48,947 bases of DNA from CAZYFH01 sp964646815 (GTDB lineage Bacteria; Acidobacteriota; Vicinamibacteria; Vicinamibacterales; UBA8438). Position numbers and translations under genes: made by a program. The notes beneath the pieces were generated by a model, which was not told the origin of the DNA, made no database searches, and worked only from the letters and a program-made list of their open reading frames with translations. Below are positions 25,041 to 33,430 of the stretch, piece by piece (positions within the stretch are counted from its first letter, which is position 1; every line of letters starts with the position of its first letter). The stretch is from NCBI GenBank assembly GCA_964646815.1, contig CAZYFH010000029.1, positions 1 to 48,947 on the forward strand, written 5' to 3'.

Positions 25041-27071
25041 TTGTCCAGCGACCGCAGACACGACCGCGGCCGCGCACCGCGACGACCAGCGTTCGCACTC
25101 ACCACGGCATGGGTGTGGGCGACGGTTGCGCTGTCGGCGCAGTCGACTACGGCTCCGTCGACCGGCACGGGCGAGTGGCCTGCGTACGGCGGCGACATCG
25201 CCCATACCCGCTACTCCCCACTGGATCAGATCGGCGCGTCCAACTTCGCCGACCTCGAAGTGGCATGGCGTTTCAAGACCGACAACCTTGGCCCGCGCCC
25301 AGAGTTCAAGTTGGAAGGAACGCCGCTCATGGTCGGCGGCGTGCTGTATGCGACCGGCGGCACCCGCCGGTCGGTTGTCGCCCTCGACGCCGGCACCGGG
25401 GAGCTTCAGTGGGTCCATGGGGAGGATGAGGGGGAGCGCGCCGCCAGCGCGCCGCGACTCCTCTCGGGTCGTGGTCTGTCGTACTGGACCGACGGAACGG
25501 ACGCGCGCATCTTCTATGTCACCCTGGGATTCCGGCTCGTTTCGCTCGATGCCGCAACGGGGCGACGGATGCTAGATTTTGGCACGGACGGTCGCATCGA
25601 TCTGAAAGCAGCCGCGGTGTACGGCGAGGGCCGGAGCATCGACCCGGTGAGTGGTGAGATCGGCCTGCACGCCACACCGACCGTCGCCGGCGACGTGGTG
25701 GTCGTCGGCGGAGCGTTCGCGGATGCTCCCGCGCCACCCACCCACAACAACACCAAGGGACTGGTCCAGGCGTTCGATGTCCGAAGCGGAGAGCGGTTGT
25801 GGACGTTTCGTACGGTTCCGGGGCCGGGTGAGGTCGGCCACGAGACGTGGGTCAACGACTCCTGGGGCGTCAACGGGAACAACGGGGTCTGGACGCAGAT
25901 CTCAGTCGACGCCGATCTCGGCATCGTCTACTTGCCGGTCGAGACGCCGACGGGCGATTACTACGGCGGCCATCGCCCGGGTGACAACCTCTTCGGCGAG
26001 AGCCTGGTCGCTGTCGATCTGCGCACCGGCGAGCGCCTGTGGCACTTTCAGTTCGTGCATCACCCGCTCTGGGGTTTCGACATGGCGTGTCCGCCCATCC
26101 TCGCGGACATCACCGTCGAAGGCCGGGAGATCAAAGCGGTGGCCGTACCGAGCAAGCAGGCCTTCCTCTACGTCTTCGACCGGGTCACGGGCGAGCCCGT
26201 CTGGCCGATCGAGGAGCGGCCGGTGCCGCAGGGTGACGTTCCCGGTGAGTGGTACGCGCCGACGCAACCGTTTCCGACGAAGCCTCCGCCCTACGACAAG
26301 CAAGGCTCGTCGCGCGATGACTTGGTCGACTTCACGCCGGACCTTCGGGCAGAGGCCGAGGCGGTCGTGTCGCGTTACAAGCTGGGGCCGATCTTCACAC
26401 CACCGGTCATCAGTCGCGAGGAGGGCCCGATCGCCACTCTCGGGCTCGGAGCCGGGAGCGGCGGCACGAATTGGCCCGGTGGCGCGTACGACCCGGAAAC
26501 CCACATCGTCTACGTGCCGTCGCGCACCGCCTTCTATTCGTGGGAGCTGATGCAGCCCCCCAGCGTCGACGTCTCGGACATGCGCTATGTCAAGGGCACG
26601 CCGACGCACGGGGTCGGCCATGGCGGCCTGCGCGATCTCAACGTGCGGGGACTGCCGTTGACGAAACCGCCGTACGGCCGGCTCTCGGCGATCGACCTCG
26701 ATCGAGGGGAGATCATCTGGCAGACGCCGCACGGCGAGACGCCTGACCGCGTGCGCCGTCACCCGGCGCTCGCCGGACTCGAGATCCCGCGCACGGGCGA
26801 GCTCTGCGCCGGACTCGTCGGACCGCTGGTGACCAAGACTCTGGTCATCATCGGCGAGTGCAGCTACCACGCGACGGTCGGCGGGGCGCGCGGGGCAATG
26901 CTGCGGGCCTATGACAAGGCAACGGGGACAGAAGTGGGCGCGGTCTACATGCCCGCGCCGCAGTCGGGATCGCCGATGACCTATCGGCTCGACGGGCGGC
27001 AGTACATCGTAGTGGCGATCAGCGGTGGGGCGTACTCGGGTGAGTACGTCGCGTTCGCGCTCCCGAGCTAG
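25041..27071 (+). CDS. PQQ-dependent dehydrogenase, second intact copy
   Basis: 676 residues. The only usable in-frame start is a TTG at 25041 behind an AGG-containing leader; a stop lies just upstream, so the exact start is uncertain. A signal-like hydrophobic stretch (AFALTTAWVWATVALSAQ) precedes EWPAYGGDIAHTRYSPLDQI. Other family blocks include GHRPGDNLFGESLVAVD, FVHHPLWGFDMACPPIL, GEWYAPTQPFPTKPPP and a final DGRQYIVVAISGG. It differs from the copy at 3739 in an insert around AFADAPAPPTHNN and in an ELCAGLVGP/GECSYH segment that adds two cysteines. There is no cytochrome domain; the heme protein encoded just upstream is a candidate acceptor. Substrate unknown, probably a sugar or alcohol. 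Confidence 0.92.
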   Translation: MSSDRRHDRGRAPRRPAFALTTAWVWATVALSAQSTTAPSTGTGEWPAYGGDIAHTRYSPLDQIGASNFADLEVAWRFKTDNLGPRPEFKLEGTPLMVGGVLYATGGTRRSVVALDAGTGELQWVHGEDEGERAASAPRLLSGRGLSYWTDGTDARIFYVTLGFRLVSLDAATGRRMLDFGTDGRIDLKAAAVYGEGRSIDPVSGEIGLHATPTVAGDVVVVGGAFADAPAPPTHNNTKGLVQAFDVRSGERLWTFRTVPGPGEVGHETWVNDSWGVNGNNGVWTQISVDADLGIVYLPVETPTGDYYGGHRPGDNLFGESLVAVDLRTGERLWHFQFVHHPLWGFDMACPPILADITVEGREIKAVAVPSKQAFLYVFDRVTGEPVWPIEERPVPQGDVPGEWYAPTQPFPTKPPPYDKQGSSRDDLVDFTPDLRAEAEAVVSRYKLGPIFTPPVISREEGPIATLGLGAGSGGTNWPGGAYDPETHIVYVPSRTAFYSWELMQPPSVDVSDMRYVKGTPTHGVGHGGLRDLNVRGLPLTKPPYGRLSAIDLDRGEIIWQTPHGETPDRVRRHPALAGLEIPRTGELCAGLVGPLVTKTLVIIGECSYHATVGGARGAMLRAYDKATGTEVGAVYMPAPQSGSPMTYRLDGRQYIVVAISGGAYSGEYVAFALPS

Positions 27072-27127
27072 CCCGATTCCGGCCAGACGCCGATAGGGGC
27101 CACCGCCGACGATGAATGCGGGCCCAG

Positions 27128-27210
27128 CTACTGCTCGTCCGGCAGCGCGAACACGTAGATCGCGTTCCAACGCTTGCCGCCGACGGGGACGGCCACACAC
27201 TGCCGTCAGG
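27128..27210 (-). pseudogene. C-terminal remnant of a PQQ-dependent dehydrogenase
   Basis: The minus strand reads VAVPVGGKRWNAIYVFALPD then two residues and a TAG. This is the typical last blade and C-terminus of quinoprotein dehydrogenases. Upstream the frame is broken (a TGA, then sequence with only a hint of the expected DGRQ). No other part of the gene is present. It lies 57 bases after the intact PQQ gene, in opposite orientation, so it derives from another copy. Confidence 0.65.
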
Positions 27211-27261
27211 TGGCGGCGCGCCGATTCCCTCGCGAGCTGTTTCGCGTCCTAGGGCGTGGCG

Positions 27262-27396
27262 TTAGTTGTGCGTTTCCCGCTGGAACCGGGCGAGGCGGTC
27301 TGGGTCAGCGGCGAAGGCGTCGGGGAGGGACTGCAGGGCGACATCCCGGCCCAGCTCGGTGTCGGTGGCGAGACTGACCTCAGTGTGCGGGGTCAT
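27262..27396 (-). pseudogene. Ser/Thr protein kinase remnant (subdomains I-II)
   Basis: 44 codons on the minus strand read EVSLATDTELGRDVALQSLP then DAFAADPDRLARFQRE and stop. This matches the ATP-lobe stretch (EVYRATDTKLGRDVALK, LPEAFAADPDRLARFERE) of kinases common in Acidobacteria. The catalytic Lys of VALK is Gln here and the rest of the kinase is absent. Apart from this and the PQQ fragment, the 438-base gap 27072-27509 holds nothing recognised. Confidence 0.7.
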
Positions 27397-27509
27397 TAGT
27401 AGCCGCCCATCGATGAGCTTTCTGAGAATCTGCCGACCTGCGCGATCCGGAGTTGAACTGCTTCCCGAGAAAAAGCCGGCTTGGTGTAGGCCAGTCTGCC
27501 ACCTCGGAA

Positions 27510-28007
27510 CTACCTAGGCGTCCAGAAGAAGACCTCCCAATCGCGAAGCGGGTCGGGCCCGCCCACGGGCGTGTTCATGGGCATGCCGGTCCTAGCCGAC
27601 CACTGCTCGAGAATCGGGATGCGCGCGTCACCCAGGACCTCGGTAGCGCGCATCGCATACGTCTCGTCACCGAAGCGCAACCATCCGTCGCCGGTCCCGT
27701 CTCTCACGCGCTGTGCCCAATACCCTCCGTCCGGACGGGTGGCCGTGATCACCCCCTCGGGCGTGCCTGCGTACGAAAGATAGACCACGAACGGGGGAAA
27801 CCCGCTCAGCTTCATAATCAGTGGACCCTCGACGTCGTTGAGCGGCGTGAAGTCGCTCGGTGCCGGAGTATCGGTCCCGCCGATGATGACACCGGGCGTC
27901 CGTGCGAGTCCTTCGTTGCCCAAGTACGGGGCCGTGGACACCCAGCTTGTCACGCCGACCAGGAGCGCCACTCCAATCGCGGCACCTGCGATCATTCGCT
28001 CGTCCAT
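27510..28007 (-). CDS. Membrane-anchored small protein, possibly FMN-binding split-barrel-like
   Basis: 165 residues from the ATG at 28007, which has an excellent GGAGGAGGT site; the open frame extends upstream only through a kinase remnant. A single N-terminal hydrophobic segment (MIAGAAIGVALLVGVTSWVS) anchors or exports it. The remainder contains GFPPFVVYLSYAG, ATRPDGGYWAQRVRDGTGDG and YAMRATEVLGDARIPIL, which faintly recall DUF2255 or deazaflavin-dependent nitroreductase (split-barrel) proteins. I cannot confirm a cofactor site. The end has an aromatic WEVFFW tail. It stands alone between decayed sequences. Probably a real gene of unassigned function. Confidence 0.6.
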   Translation of the reverse strand: MDERMIAGAAIGVALLVGVTSWVSTAPYLGNEGLARTPGVIIGGTDTPAPSDFTPLNDVEGPLIMKLSGFPPFVVYLSYAGTPEGVITATRPDGGYWAQRVRDGTGDGWLRFGDETYAMRATEVLGDARIPILEQWSARTGMPMNTPVGGPDPLRDWEVFFWTPR

Positions 28008-28109
28008 CGTACCTCCTCCGTGTCGGTCCCCGCCCCGCGTCTTGGCCCGCCTATAGCGCTTGTAGCTCCGTCCGGCGTCGAGGACCACGCTGGCAATCTT
28101 CGCTCTTTC

Positions 28110-28256
28110 TTGCTGCTCCTGTCCGATCTGCATGCCCCCATCGGGGTCGGATGTGAACGCCTCGGAGAAGGCTTTCGGCGCCACGTCTCGCTCGAGTTTC
28201 GTGCCAGGGGCGCGGTAGACCTCACCCTATAGTAGTGCCGCACTCTTAGAATCTCG
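28110..28256 (-). pseudogene. Second Ser/Thr protein kinase remnant
   Basis: The minus strand reads GEVYRAPGTKLERDVAPK then AFSEAFTSDPD, a degraded form of the kinase stretch GEVYRATDTKLGRDVALK. A one-base shift just before it restores LEIL and GTTIGEVY-like glycine-loop residues. The lobe Lys is still present (VAPK) but the frame is broken on the 5' side by a TAG and the 3' part loses resemblance. It directly adjoins the gene at 27510-28007. Confidence 0.65.
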
Positions 28257-28294
28257 AGATTAGCGGAAACGAGAACCGGTGATGATGACGATCG

Positions 28295-28375
28295 CTGCGG
28301 CACCTGTGGGACACAAAGCGTTCCAAGCACCTTGTGGGAGTCCGCGATCTTGGCGGATTTCCACAGGTGCGGCAG
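28295..28375. repeat. Cluster of direct and inverted repeats forming alternative hairpins
   Basis: CACC-TGTGGGA occurs at 28301-28311 and, with one extra T, at 28328-28339; its inverse CCACAGGTG is at 28361-28369. The second and third copies form a long hairpin (28328-28369: CACC, TGTGG and TCCGC arms, loop of seven). The first copy can instead pair with the third over 15 bases with one mismatch (28295-28309 with 28361-28375). The two folds exclude each other. The remaining sequence up to 28661 shows no gene. Confidence 0.6.
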
Positions 28376-28661
28376 GGTCTACAGCGGTGCGCATGACCTG
28401 GACCGATGACCGCAGGGGAGGAAACGCGCACCGTCTCCGCTACGATTCAAGACATCCGGCGGAAGATCTGCCGGCAGGGGCTCCAGTCGGTTCCACGTCG
28501 ATTCGAACGGACCTCATGGGGCTCGGGAGCTGGACGAACGTGCGACGAAGAACTCTGGCCGTTCGGAGAGGGTGTCCGTGTATAACGGTGCCGATCCGAC
28601 GGCGAAAAAGGGAAAATCCAAGGCGAGAATCGCCGGTCCGTTATTACAAGGCTCGGACTCC

Positions 28662-29447
28662 ATGACGAAGCCAGCAGGGCTTCCCGGTTCGCTCGGCGTC
28701 CGACGTGCCAGGCGCTGGGCGAGCGTGTGTCTTGTTCTTTTCGCGGGGTGCGGAAACGGTGAGAGTGCTTCGAATCCGGTGGGCCCCTCACAACCTTCAG
28801 GCGAGGTCACCGTCGAGACGCTGCCCGACGGGTCGTATCGTTGTCGCCCGGGCGGCGCAGGGCTGTTCCCTGGCATCCTATACAACCACGGCGGCCTGGG
28901 AGACGCCGTCGGCGGAGACCTCGAAGGCGTCTGTCGCAGCTTTGCCGAAATCGGCTATGTTGCCTGGTCTCAGCGACGTCCGAACAGCGTTTCGTTGGAC
29001 GGCCAGCTGGAATCGGTGCTCGAAGGATTCGAAGCCCTTCGTGCCGAAACGACCGTCGACCCGAATCGCCTCGGCATCATTGGATTCTCCCGGGGGGGGC
29101 TCTTGACGTTGCAGGCTGCCATCAGCCTCGGGGGGGCTGTGCGTGCCATCGTGCTCTGTGCACCTGCCCCTGGAAATGGCGCGTTGGAACGCTCGTTCGC
29201 TGACGTCGCTCGGATTCAAGCACCGGTCCGCATCTATGTCGCCGAGAACGACCAACAAACGATCGGTGGACGTGTGGTCGACCATGTCGCATTGTCGCGA
29301 ATGGTCGAACAGGCCCTGCGAGATGCCGGAAAGGATGTTGAATTGACCGTCTATCCGCCGTATGCGGACGACGGCCACGCACTGTTTTTCGAGGCGCGTG
29401 AGCCATGGTGGAGCGATGTGTCGCGCTTCTTCAATCAAGCACTCTGA
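28662..29447 (+). CDS. Lipoprotein alpha/beta hydrolase, dienelactone-hydrolase-like
   Basis: 261 residues from the ATG at 28662; an in-frame GTG at 28572 would put 30 extra residues before the export signal. The N-terminus ends in the lipobox LFAGC, so a lipid-anchored periplasmic protein is predicted. The hydrolase core shows an oxyanion-type NHGG, the nucleophile elbow GFSRGG, an acid in YVAENDQQT and a catalytic His in DDGHALFF, so the triad is complete. Dienelactone hydrolases and acyl esterases share this layout and the substrate cannot be told apart here. The gene is monocistronic, flanked by a repeat cluster upstream and a convergent propeller gene downstream. Ribosome site weak. Confidence 0.85.
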   Translation: MTKPAGLPGSLGVRRARRWASVCLVLFAGCGNGESASNPVGPSQPSGEVTVETLPDGSYRCRPGGAGLFPGILYNHGGLGDAVGGDLEGVCRSFAEIGYVAWSQRRPNSVSLDGQLESVLEGFEALRAETTVDPNRLGIIGFSRGGLLTLQAAISLGGAVRAIVLCAPAPGNGALERSFADVARIQAPVRIYVAENDQQTIGGRVVDHVALSRMVEQALRDAGKDVELTVYPPYADDGHALFFEAREPWWSDVSRFFNQAL

Positions 29448-29693
29448 ACTTGCCTCGTTTTTGTGGACGCCCCCGAAGGCGCGAGAATGCGTCGTGAGAT
29501 GTTCATGGGCTCGCGGTAACGGCGCCGCGGCCCTCCGAACAGTCACGGATCCGCCAGGCGGCGACCGCCGAAACGCCTACGGGTTCGTGCCGACGCGCGT
29601 TGGGCGTCCTCCGTAGATGCTCCCCAGCAGGTCACTCAGGTAGCGCAAGCCGGTAGTCACCTTAGAAGGCGTTGTGGTAACTCACAATGCCCA

Positions 29694-30896
29694 CTAGCCA
29701 CCCGGCACGAACTTCTGCACGCGGCGGCCGTCGAGCGTTTCACCAACGAACAGATTCCCCTGGGAGTCGACGGCCATGCTATGCGGCGACTCGAACTGGC
29801 CCGCCCACCGCCCACGACGGCCGAAGGACGCCACGACCTCGAGCGAGTCTCGAGAGAGCGTGTGGACCGCATGGCTGCCGCCGTCGACCACGTAGACCAA
29901 GCGTTGTTCAGGATCGCGTGAAAACGCGACATCCCACGGCGTCCCACCGATTCGCCCCGCGCCAAGGGTCGCCTCGATCAGTCGCTCAGCGACGAACGTC
30001 CCATCCGTGCCGAACACCTGGATGCGCTGATTCCCGCGGTCGCAGACGTACACGAGGCCGTCGGCGGCACCCGCCACGCAGTGGGGCGTATTGAACTGTT
30101 GTGGCGGCGTGTTATCCCGGCTGAATCTGGGCGTCGGCGCATCATCCGGATCGTTGCCGTACGCGCCCCAGAACCGTTTGTGCTCGCCGGTGTTCGCGTC
30201 GAAAACGATGACGCGACGGTTCGTGTACCCGTCACTGATGTAGACCTCGTCCGCCTCCGTGTCGACAAAGATGTCGGTCGGCTGGCCGAGGAACTCCTCA
30301 CTGCCGCTCCCTTCCGTCCCCCTCCCGAAGTCGCCGATCTGGAGCAGGAACTCGCCGTCCGGCGTGAACTTGAGCACCAGCGCGTTGTCGGTCGTGCTCG
30401 GCTTCGTCGGGTCGTACGGCAGGCCACCCCCGAAGCCAACCCAGACATTGTCCTGATGGTCAACGTAAATCCCGTGCGTCTGAGTCCCCCAGTCGTAGCC
30501 CTCACCCGGCCCACCCCAGCTCTGCACAACGTCGCCGGCGGGCCCGAGGGCGATCACCGGCGGGGTGTCCGCTGCACCGGTCTGACTGTTCGGCCGATGG
30601 ATGATCCAGACGTTGTCGGCGGAGTCGGTGGCCACGCCGACGACATTGCCGAGCAGCCATCCGTCCGGCAGCTCTCGTGGCCAGAACGGATCGACGACAA
30701 ACGTCGCTCCACCCGACGACAGCGACGTGTCGAGCGGCGCCGACTCCGGGCCAGTGGCCGCCGGGGGCGGGGTCTCTCCGCAGGCCATCAAGCCGACCGC
30801 GAGCGACAATACGCCGCCGTATGTCGCGAGCCGGACCTGGACCTGCGGCCGCGACCGCGCTATCGTGTCGCCGCGAACGTTCGTGAGTGCCCTCAT
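29694..30896 (-). CDS. Lipoprotein NHL-repeat propeller resembling peptidyl-amidoglycolate lyase
   Basis: 400 residues from the ATG at 30896 with GGAGGGAG upstream; the open frame further upstream overlaps the divergent gene. A lipobox (GLMAC) predicts lipid anchoring. The rest is a six-bladed NHL propeller with conserved His at three blades: QTHGIYVDHQDNVWVG, NTPHCVAG followed by VYVCDRGNQRIQVF, and ESPHSMAVDSQGNLFVGE. These positions parallel the three zinc-binding His of the PAL domain of peptidylglycine amidating enzyme. PAL cleaves alpha-hydroxyglycine adducts to amide and glyoxylate. The similarity could reflect fold only. It is divergent from the sulfotransferase-like gene at 31000. 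Confidence 0.85.
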   Translation of the reverse strand: MRALTNVRGDTIARSRPQVQVRLATYGGVLSLAVGLMACGETPPPAATGPESAPLDTSLSSGGATFVVDPFWPRELPDGWLLGNVVGVATDSADNVWIIHRPNSQTGAADTPPVIALGPAGDVVQSWGGPGEGYDWGTQTHGIYVDHQDNVWVGFGGGLPYDPTKPSTTDNALVLKFTPDGEFLLQIGDFGRGTEGSGSEEFLGQPTDIFVDTEADEVYISDGYTNRRVIVFDANTGEHKRFWGAYGNDPDDAPTPRFSRDNTPPQQFNTPHCVAGAADGLVYVCDRGNQRIQVFGTDGTFVAERLIEATLGAGRIGGTPWDVAFSRDPEQRLVYVVDGGSHAVHTLSRDSLEVVASFGRRGRWAGQFESPHSMAVDSQGNLFVGETLDGRRVQKFVPGG

Positions 30897-30999
30897 CGAG
30901 GCTCTCCCTCCGACCTGAAGGCCGATGATACACTGCCGAACTACTGAGCGTTCTCGGCCTCCGACGCTCGCAATGTGCGCAATCGTCGAGGGAAATCCC

Positions 31000-32571
31000 A
31001 TGGACAACCAACCGCCGGAAGAACGTAGATTGGTCATCACGGTCACGCTCGCCGTGCTCGTCGGATGGGGTGCCGTCGGCTGCGGGACCTCGCCTGACGC
31101 GCGGTCCAATGACGACGGCGACACCAAGGTCGAGGCCGACCAGCCACGCGGCCTTCTGATGAGCACGCCGAAGTCTGCGCCCGGCTACATCTACTACGCT
31201 CCGCTCATCTCGAACATCACCTATCTTATCGAGAGCGACAGCGGTGCCATCGTCCGCACGTGGAAAAGCGAGCTGGTGCCCTCGGCGTTCGTCTACCTGC
31301 TGGACAGCGGACATTTACTCCGTGGCGGACGCGAACCGGATGTCGCTGTGTTCAGCGGAGGCGGTCAAGGTGGTCGCATTCAGGAGTTCACATGGGAAGG
31401 CGACGTCGTCTGGGACTTCAAGTTTGCGGGCGACGAACACCTGCTGCACCACGACGTGGCAGCGCTACCCAACGGCAACATCCTGGCGATCGCCTGGGAA
31501 GCAAAGTCGCTCGAGGAAACCCAGCAAATGGGTCGTGTTCCCGAAATGACTCCGGAAGGTGGTATCTGGCCGGACATGATCGTCGAGCTCGAGCCCCAGC
31601 CACCTGACGGCGCCCGCATTGTCTGGGAGTGGCACGCCTGGGATCACATGATCCAGAACCACGATGAAGGACTCGACGGCTACGGGGATCCATCAGCGCA
31701 TCCGGAGCTGATCGACATCAACGCGGGACCTCAGCCGCCGGACGATATGGCTGACGAAGAGCGGTCTCGCTATCGGGGGCTCGGTTACGTACCGGAAGAC
31801 AGCGAGCATGATCCAGCGGCCGATCTGATGCACACGAACGCGATCGCCTACAACGCCGCCCTTGACCAGATCGCAGTCAGCATCCGCACGTACAACGAGG
31901 TCTGGATCATCGACCACAGCACGACGACCGAAGAGGCGCGGGGACATGACGGTGGCCGTCGCGGGCGCGGTGGAGACCTGCTCTATCGCTGGGGCAACCC
32001 GGGCGCCTACGGGAGGGGGGAGGACGCGGATCAACGGACGTTTGGGCAACACGACGTGCGCTGGATTCCCGAGGGGCTTCCCGGTGCCGGAAACATGCTC
32101 GTCTTCAGTAACAACGTCCCAGGTCCAGAGGGTCCTCACTCGACGGTGTTCGAAATCACGCCGCCGATCGATGATGCCGGGGGGTACGTGCTGACTGGGT
32201 CTGACCCGTACGGACCGACGACGCCTACCTGGAGCTATACGGCGCCTGAGCCGACGTCATTCCACAGCCCGTTCATCTCCGGTGCGCACCGCCTCCCGGA
32301 TGGTCACACCGTGATCACATCGGGTGGGCCTGGGCGCTTCTTCGAGGTGACGCGCGACGGGGAGATCGTTTGGGAATACCGGTCGCCGAACTCTGGCGAC
32401 GTTGACCCTTCTGACGACACGATGCAGTTTCTTATCCGGCAGTTTCCCTACGCGGCGTTCCGGGCGACGAAAATCTTGCCCGACCATCCCGCACTTGCCG
32501 GACGGGAACTCGTGCCGCTCAATCCGCAGCCGGCCCGCGTGGCGCCACCCGAATCCACGCCTGAGTCCTGA
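31000..32571 (+). CDS. Arylsulfotransferase (ASST)-like lipoprotein
   Basis: 523 residues from the ATG at 31000, preceded by GAGGGAA; an in-frame ATG at 30925 gives an unlikely leader. The export signal ends in a lipobox (GAVGC). The body is a six-bladed propeller of the arylsulfotransferase family, with His motifs at the expected blades: EHLLHHDVAALPNGN, DLMHTNAIAYN and TFGQHDVRWIPEG, then HSPFISGAHRLPDGHTVI. ASST moves sulfate between phenols via a sulfo-His intermediate in the periplasm; many Acidobacteria members are uncharacterised and may do other chemistry. It shares a 103-base divergent promoter region with the NHL propeller. Confidence 0.85.
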   Translation: MDNQPPEERRLVITVTLAVLVGWGAVGCGTSPDARSNDDGDTKVEADQPRGLLMSTPKSAPGYIYYAPLISNITYLIESDSGAIVRTWKSELVPSAFVYLLDSGHLLRGGREPDVAVFSGGGQGGRIQEFTWEGDVVWDFKFAGDEHLLHHDVAALPNGNILAIAWEAKSLEETQQMGRVPEMTPEGGIWPDMIVELEPQPPDGARIVWEWHAWDHMIQNHDEGLDGYGDPSAHPELIDINAGPQPPDDMADEERSRYRGLGYVPEDSEHDPAADLMHTNAIAYNAALDQIAVSIRTYNEVWIIDHSTTTEEARGHDGGRRGRGGDLLYRWGNPGAYGRGEDADQRTFGQHDVRWIPEGLPGAGNMLVFSNNVPGPEGPHSTVFEITPPIDDAGGYVLTGSDPYGPTTPTWSYTAPEPTSFHSPFISGAHRLPDGHTVITSGGPGRFFEVTRDGEIVWEYRSPNSGDVDPSDDTMQFLIRQFPYAAFRATKILPDHPALAGRELVPLNPQPARVAPPESTPES

Positions 32572-32580
32572 GTATTCACC

Positions 32581-33430
32581 CTGACTCCAGGTACGCGGAT
32601 CGGCGCGTACGAGGTGACCAGCTCTCTCGGGCAGGCGGCATGGGCGAGGTGTGCGCGTTGGGGGTCGCGCATCTTCGAAATGCTCACGGGTCACAAGCGG
32701 TTTGTGGGCGAAGACGTATCCGACACGCTGGCGCTGGTCCTGAAATTCGATTCCGACTGGACATCGCTCCCAGCGGAGACGCCGACGTCAATCAGGCGCC
32801 TGTTACAACGCTTACTCACGCGAGAGACGAAGTTCCGGATACGAAAAGCGAGAAGCACGATCGTCGAGATCCGAGAATCTGAGATCGAGGCGGGCCTCGC
32901 GGGACGGGCCAGACTCTCCTCTACTCTGACTCTGATGACCTGTGGATGTTGCCGCTCGATGGCGACCCCGTGCGGTTTGTGGCGATGAAGTTCGATGAAC
33001 AAGCGCCCCGACTGTCCCCCGATGGGCAGTGGGTAGCGTAGTCTCCGACCAGACCGAGGAGGATCGCGTGTACGTGCAACCGTTTCCGGGTGGAGGCGAG
33101 GTGATCACGGTCTCGAGGAGGCCCGGGACGGAACCGGTCTAGTCCCGCGATCGCAAGGAGCTCTTCTATCGGGCAGGGAACGAGCTGTTCGTTGCAGAGA
33201 TTGCCACCGTGGCATCGTTCAGTATCCGGAGGCCCTGCGTCCGGTTCGAGGGACCCTACGCGTCGGACCCAACGGGTCGGGGGTTCCCCAACTACAATGT
33301 GTCACTCGATGGCGAGTGGTTCTTGATAGTGACGCGCGGAGGCGATTCCAATGTCCCGGCACTTCCGGTCGTGCAGAACTGGTTCGCAGAGCTGAAGGAA
33401 CGGGCACCTGTCGATCGAGCTCGCAACCAG
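32581..33430 (+). pseudogene. Decayed Ser/Thr kinase with TolB/WD40-type propeller
   Basis: The start reads LTPGTRIGAYEVTSSLGQ, the usual N-terminus of Acidobacteria kinases, then loses frame at the glycine loop. It joins directly to FEMLTGHKRFVGEDVSDTL, which is kinase subdomain IX; about 180 codons including the catalytic loop are missing. Downstream come propeller pieces in changing frames: LWMLPLDGDPVRFVA, RLSPDGQWVA followed by a stop, VYVQPFPGGGE, a second stop, then SRDRKELFYRAGNELFV and GPYASDPTGRGFPNYNVS. Order and spacing match the intact family. The gene is dead by deletion, frameshift and stops. No other gene is seen in 32572-33208. Confidence 0.85.

Noticed and set aside
25902..27200. 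432-codon open frame antisense to the PQQ dehydrogenase
   Set aside because: Shadow frame with no family signal; the plus strand carries the quinoprotein motifs.
27453..28232. 259-codon plus-strand frame
   Set aside because: Opposes a gene with a strong ribosome site and a membrane anchor; no domain seen.
29577..29651. Protein-like minus-strand stretch GLRYLSDLLGSIYGGRPTR before a TAG
   Set aside because: Looks like a gene end but the frame is broken just upstream and I do not recognise the family.
29694..30896. A complete bacterial peptide-amidation pathway
   Set aside because: The PHM-like and PAL-like genes are 18 kb apart and only motif-level similarity is visible; kept as a speculation only.
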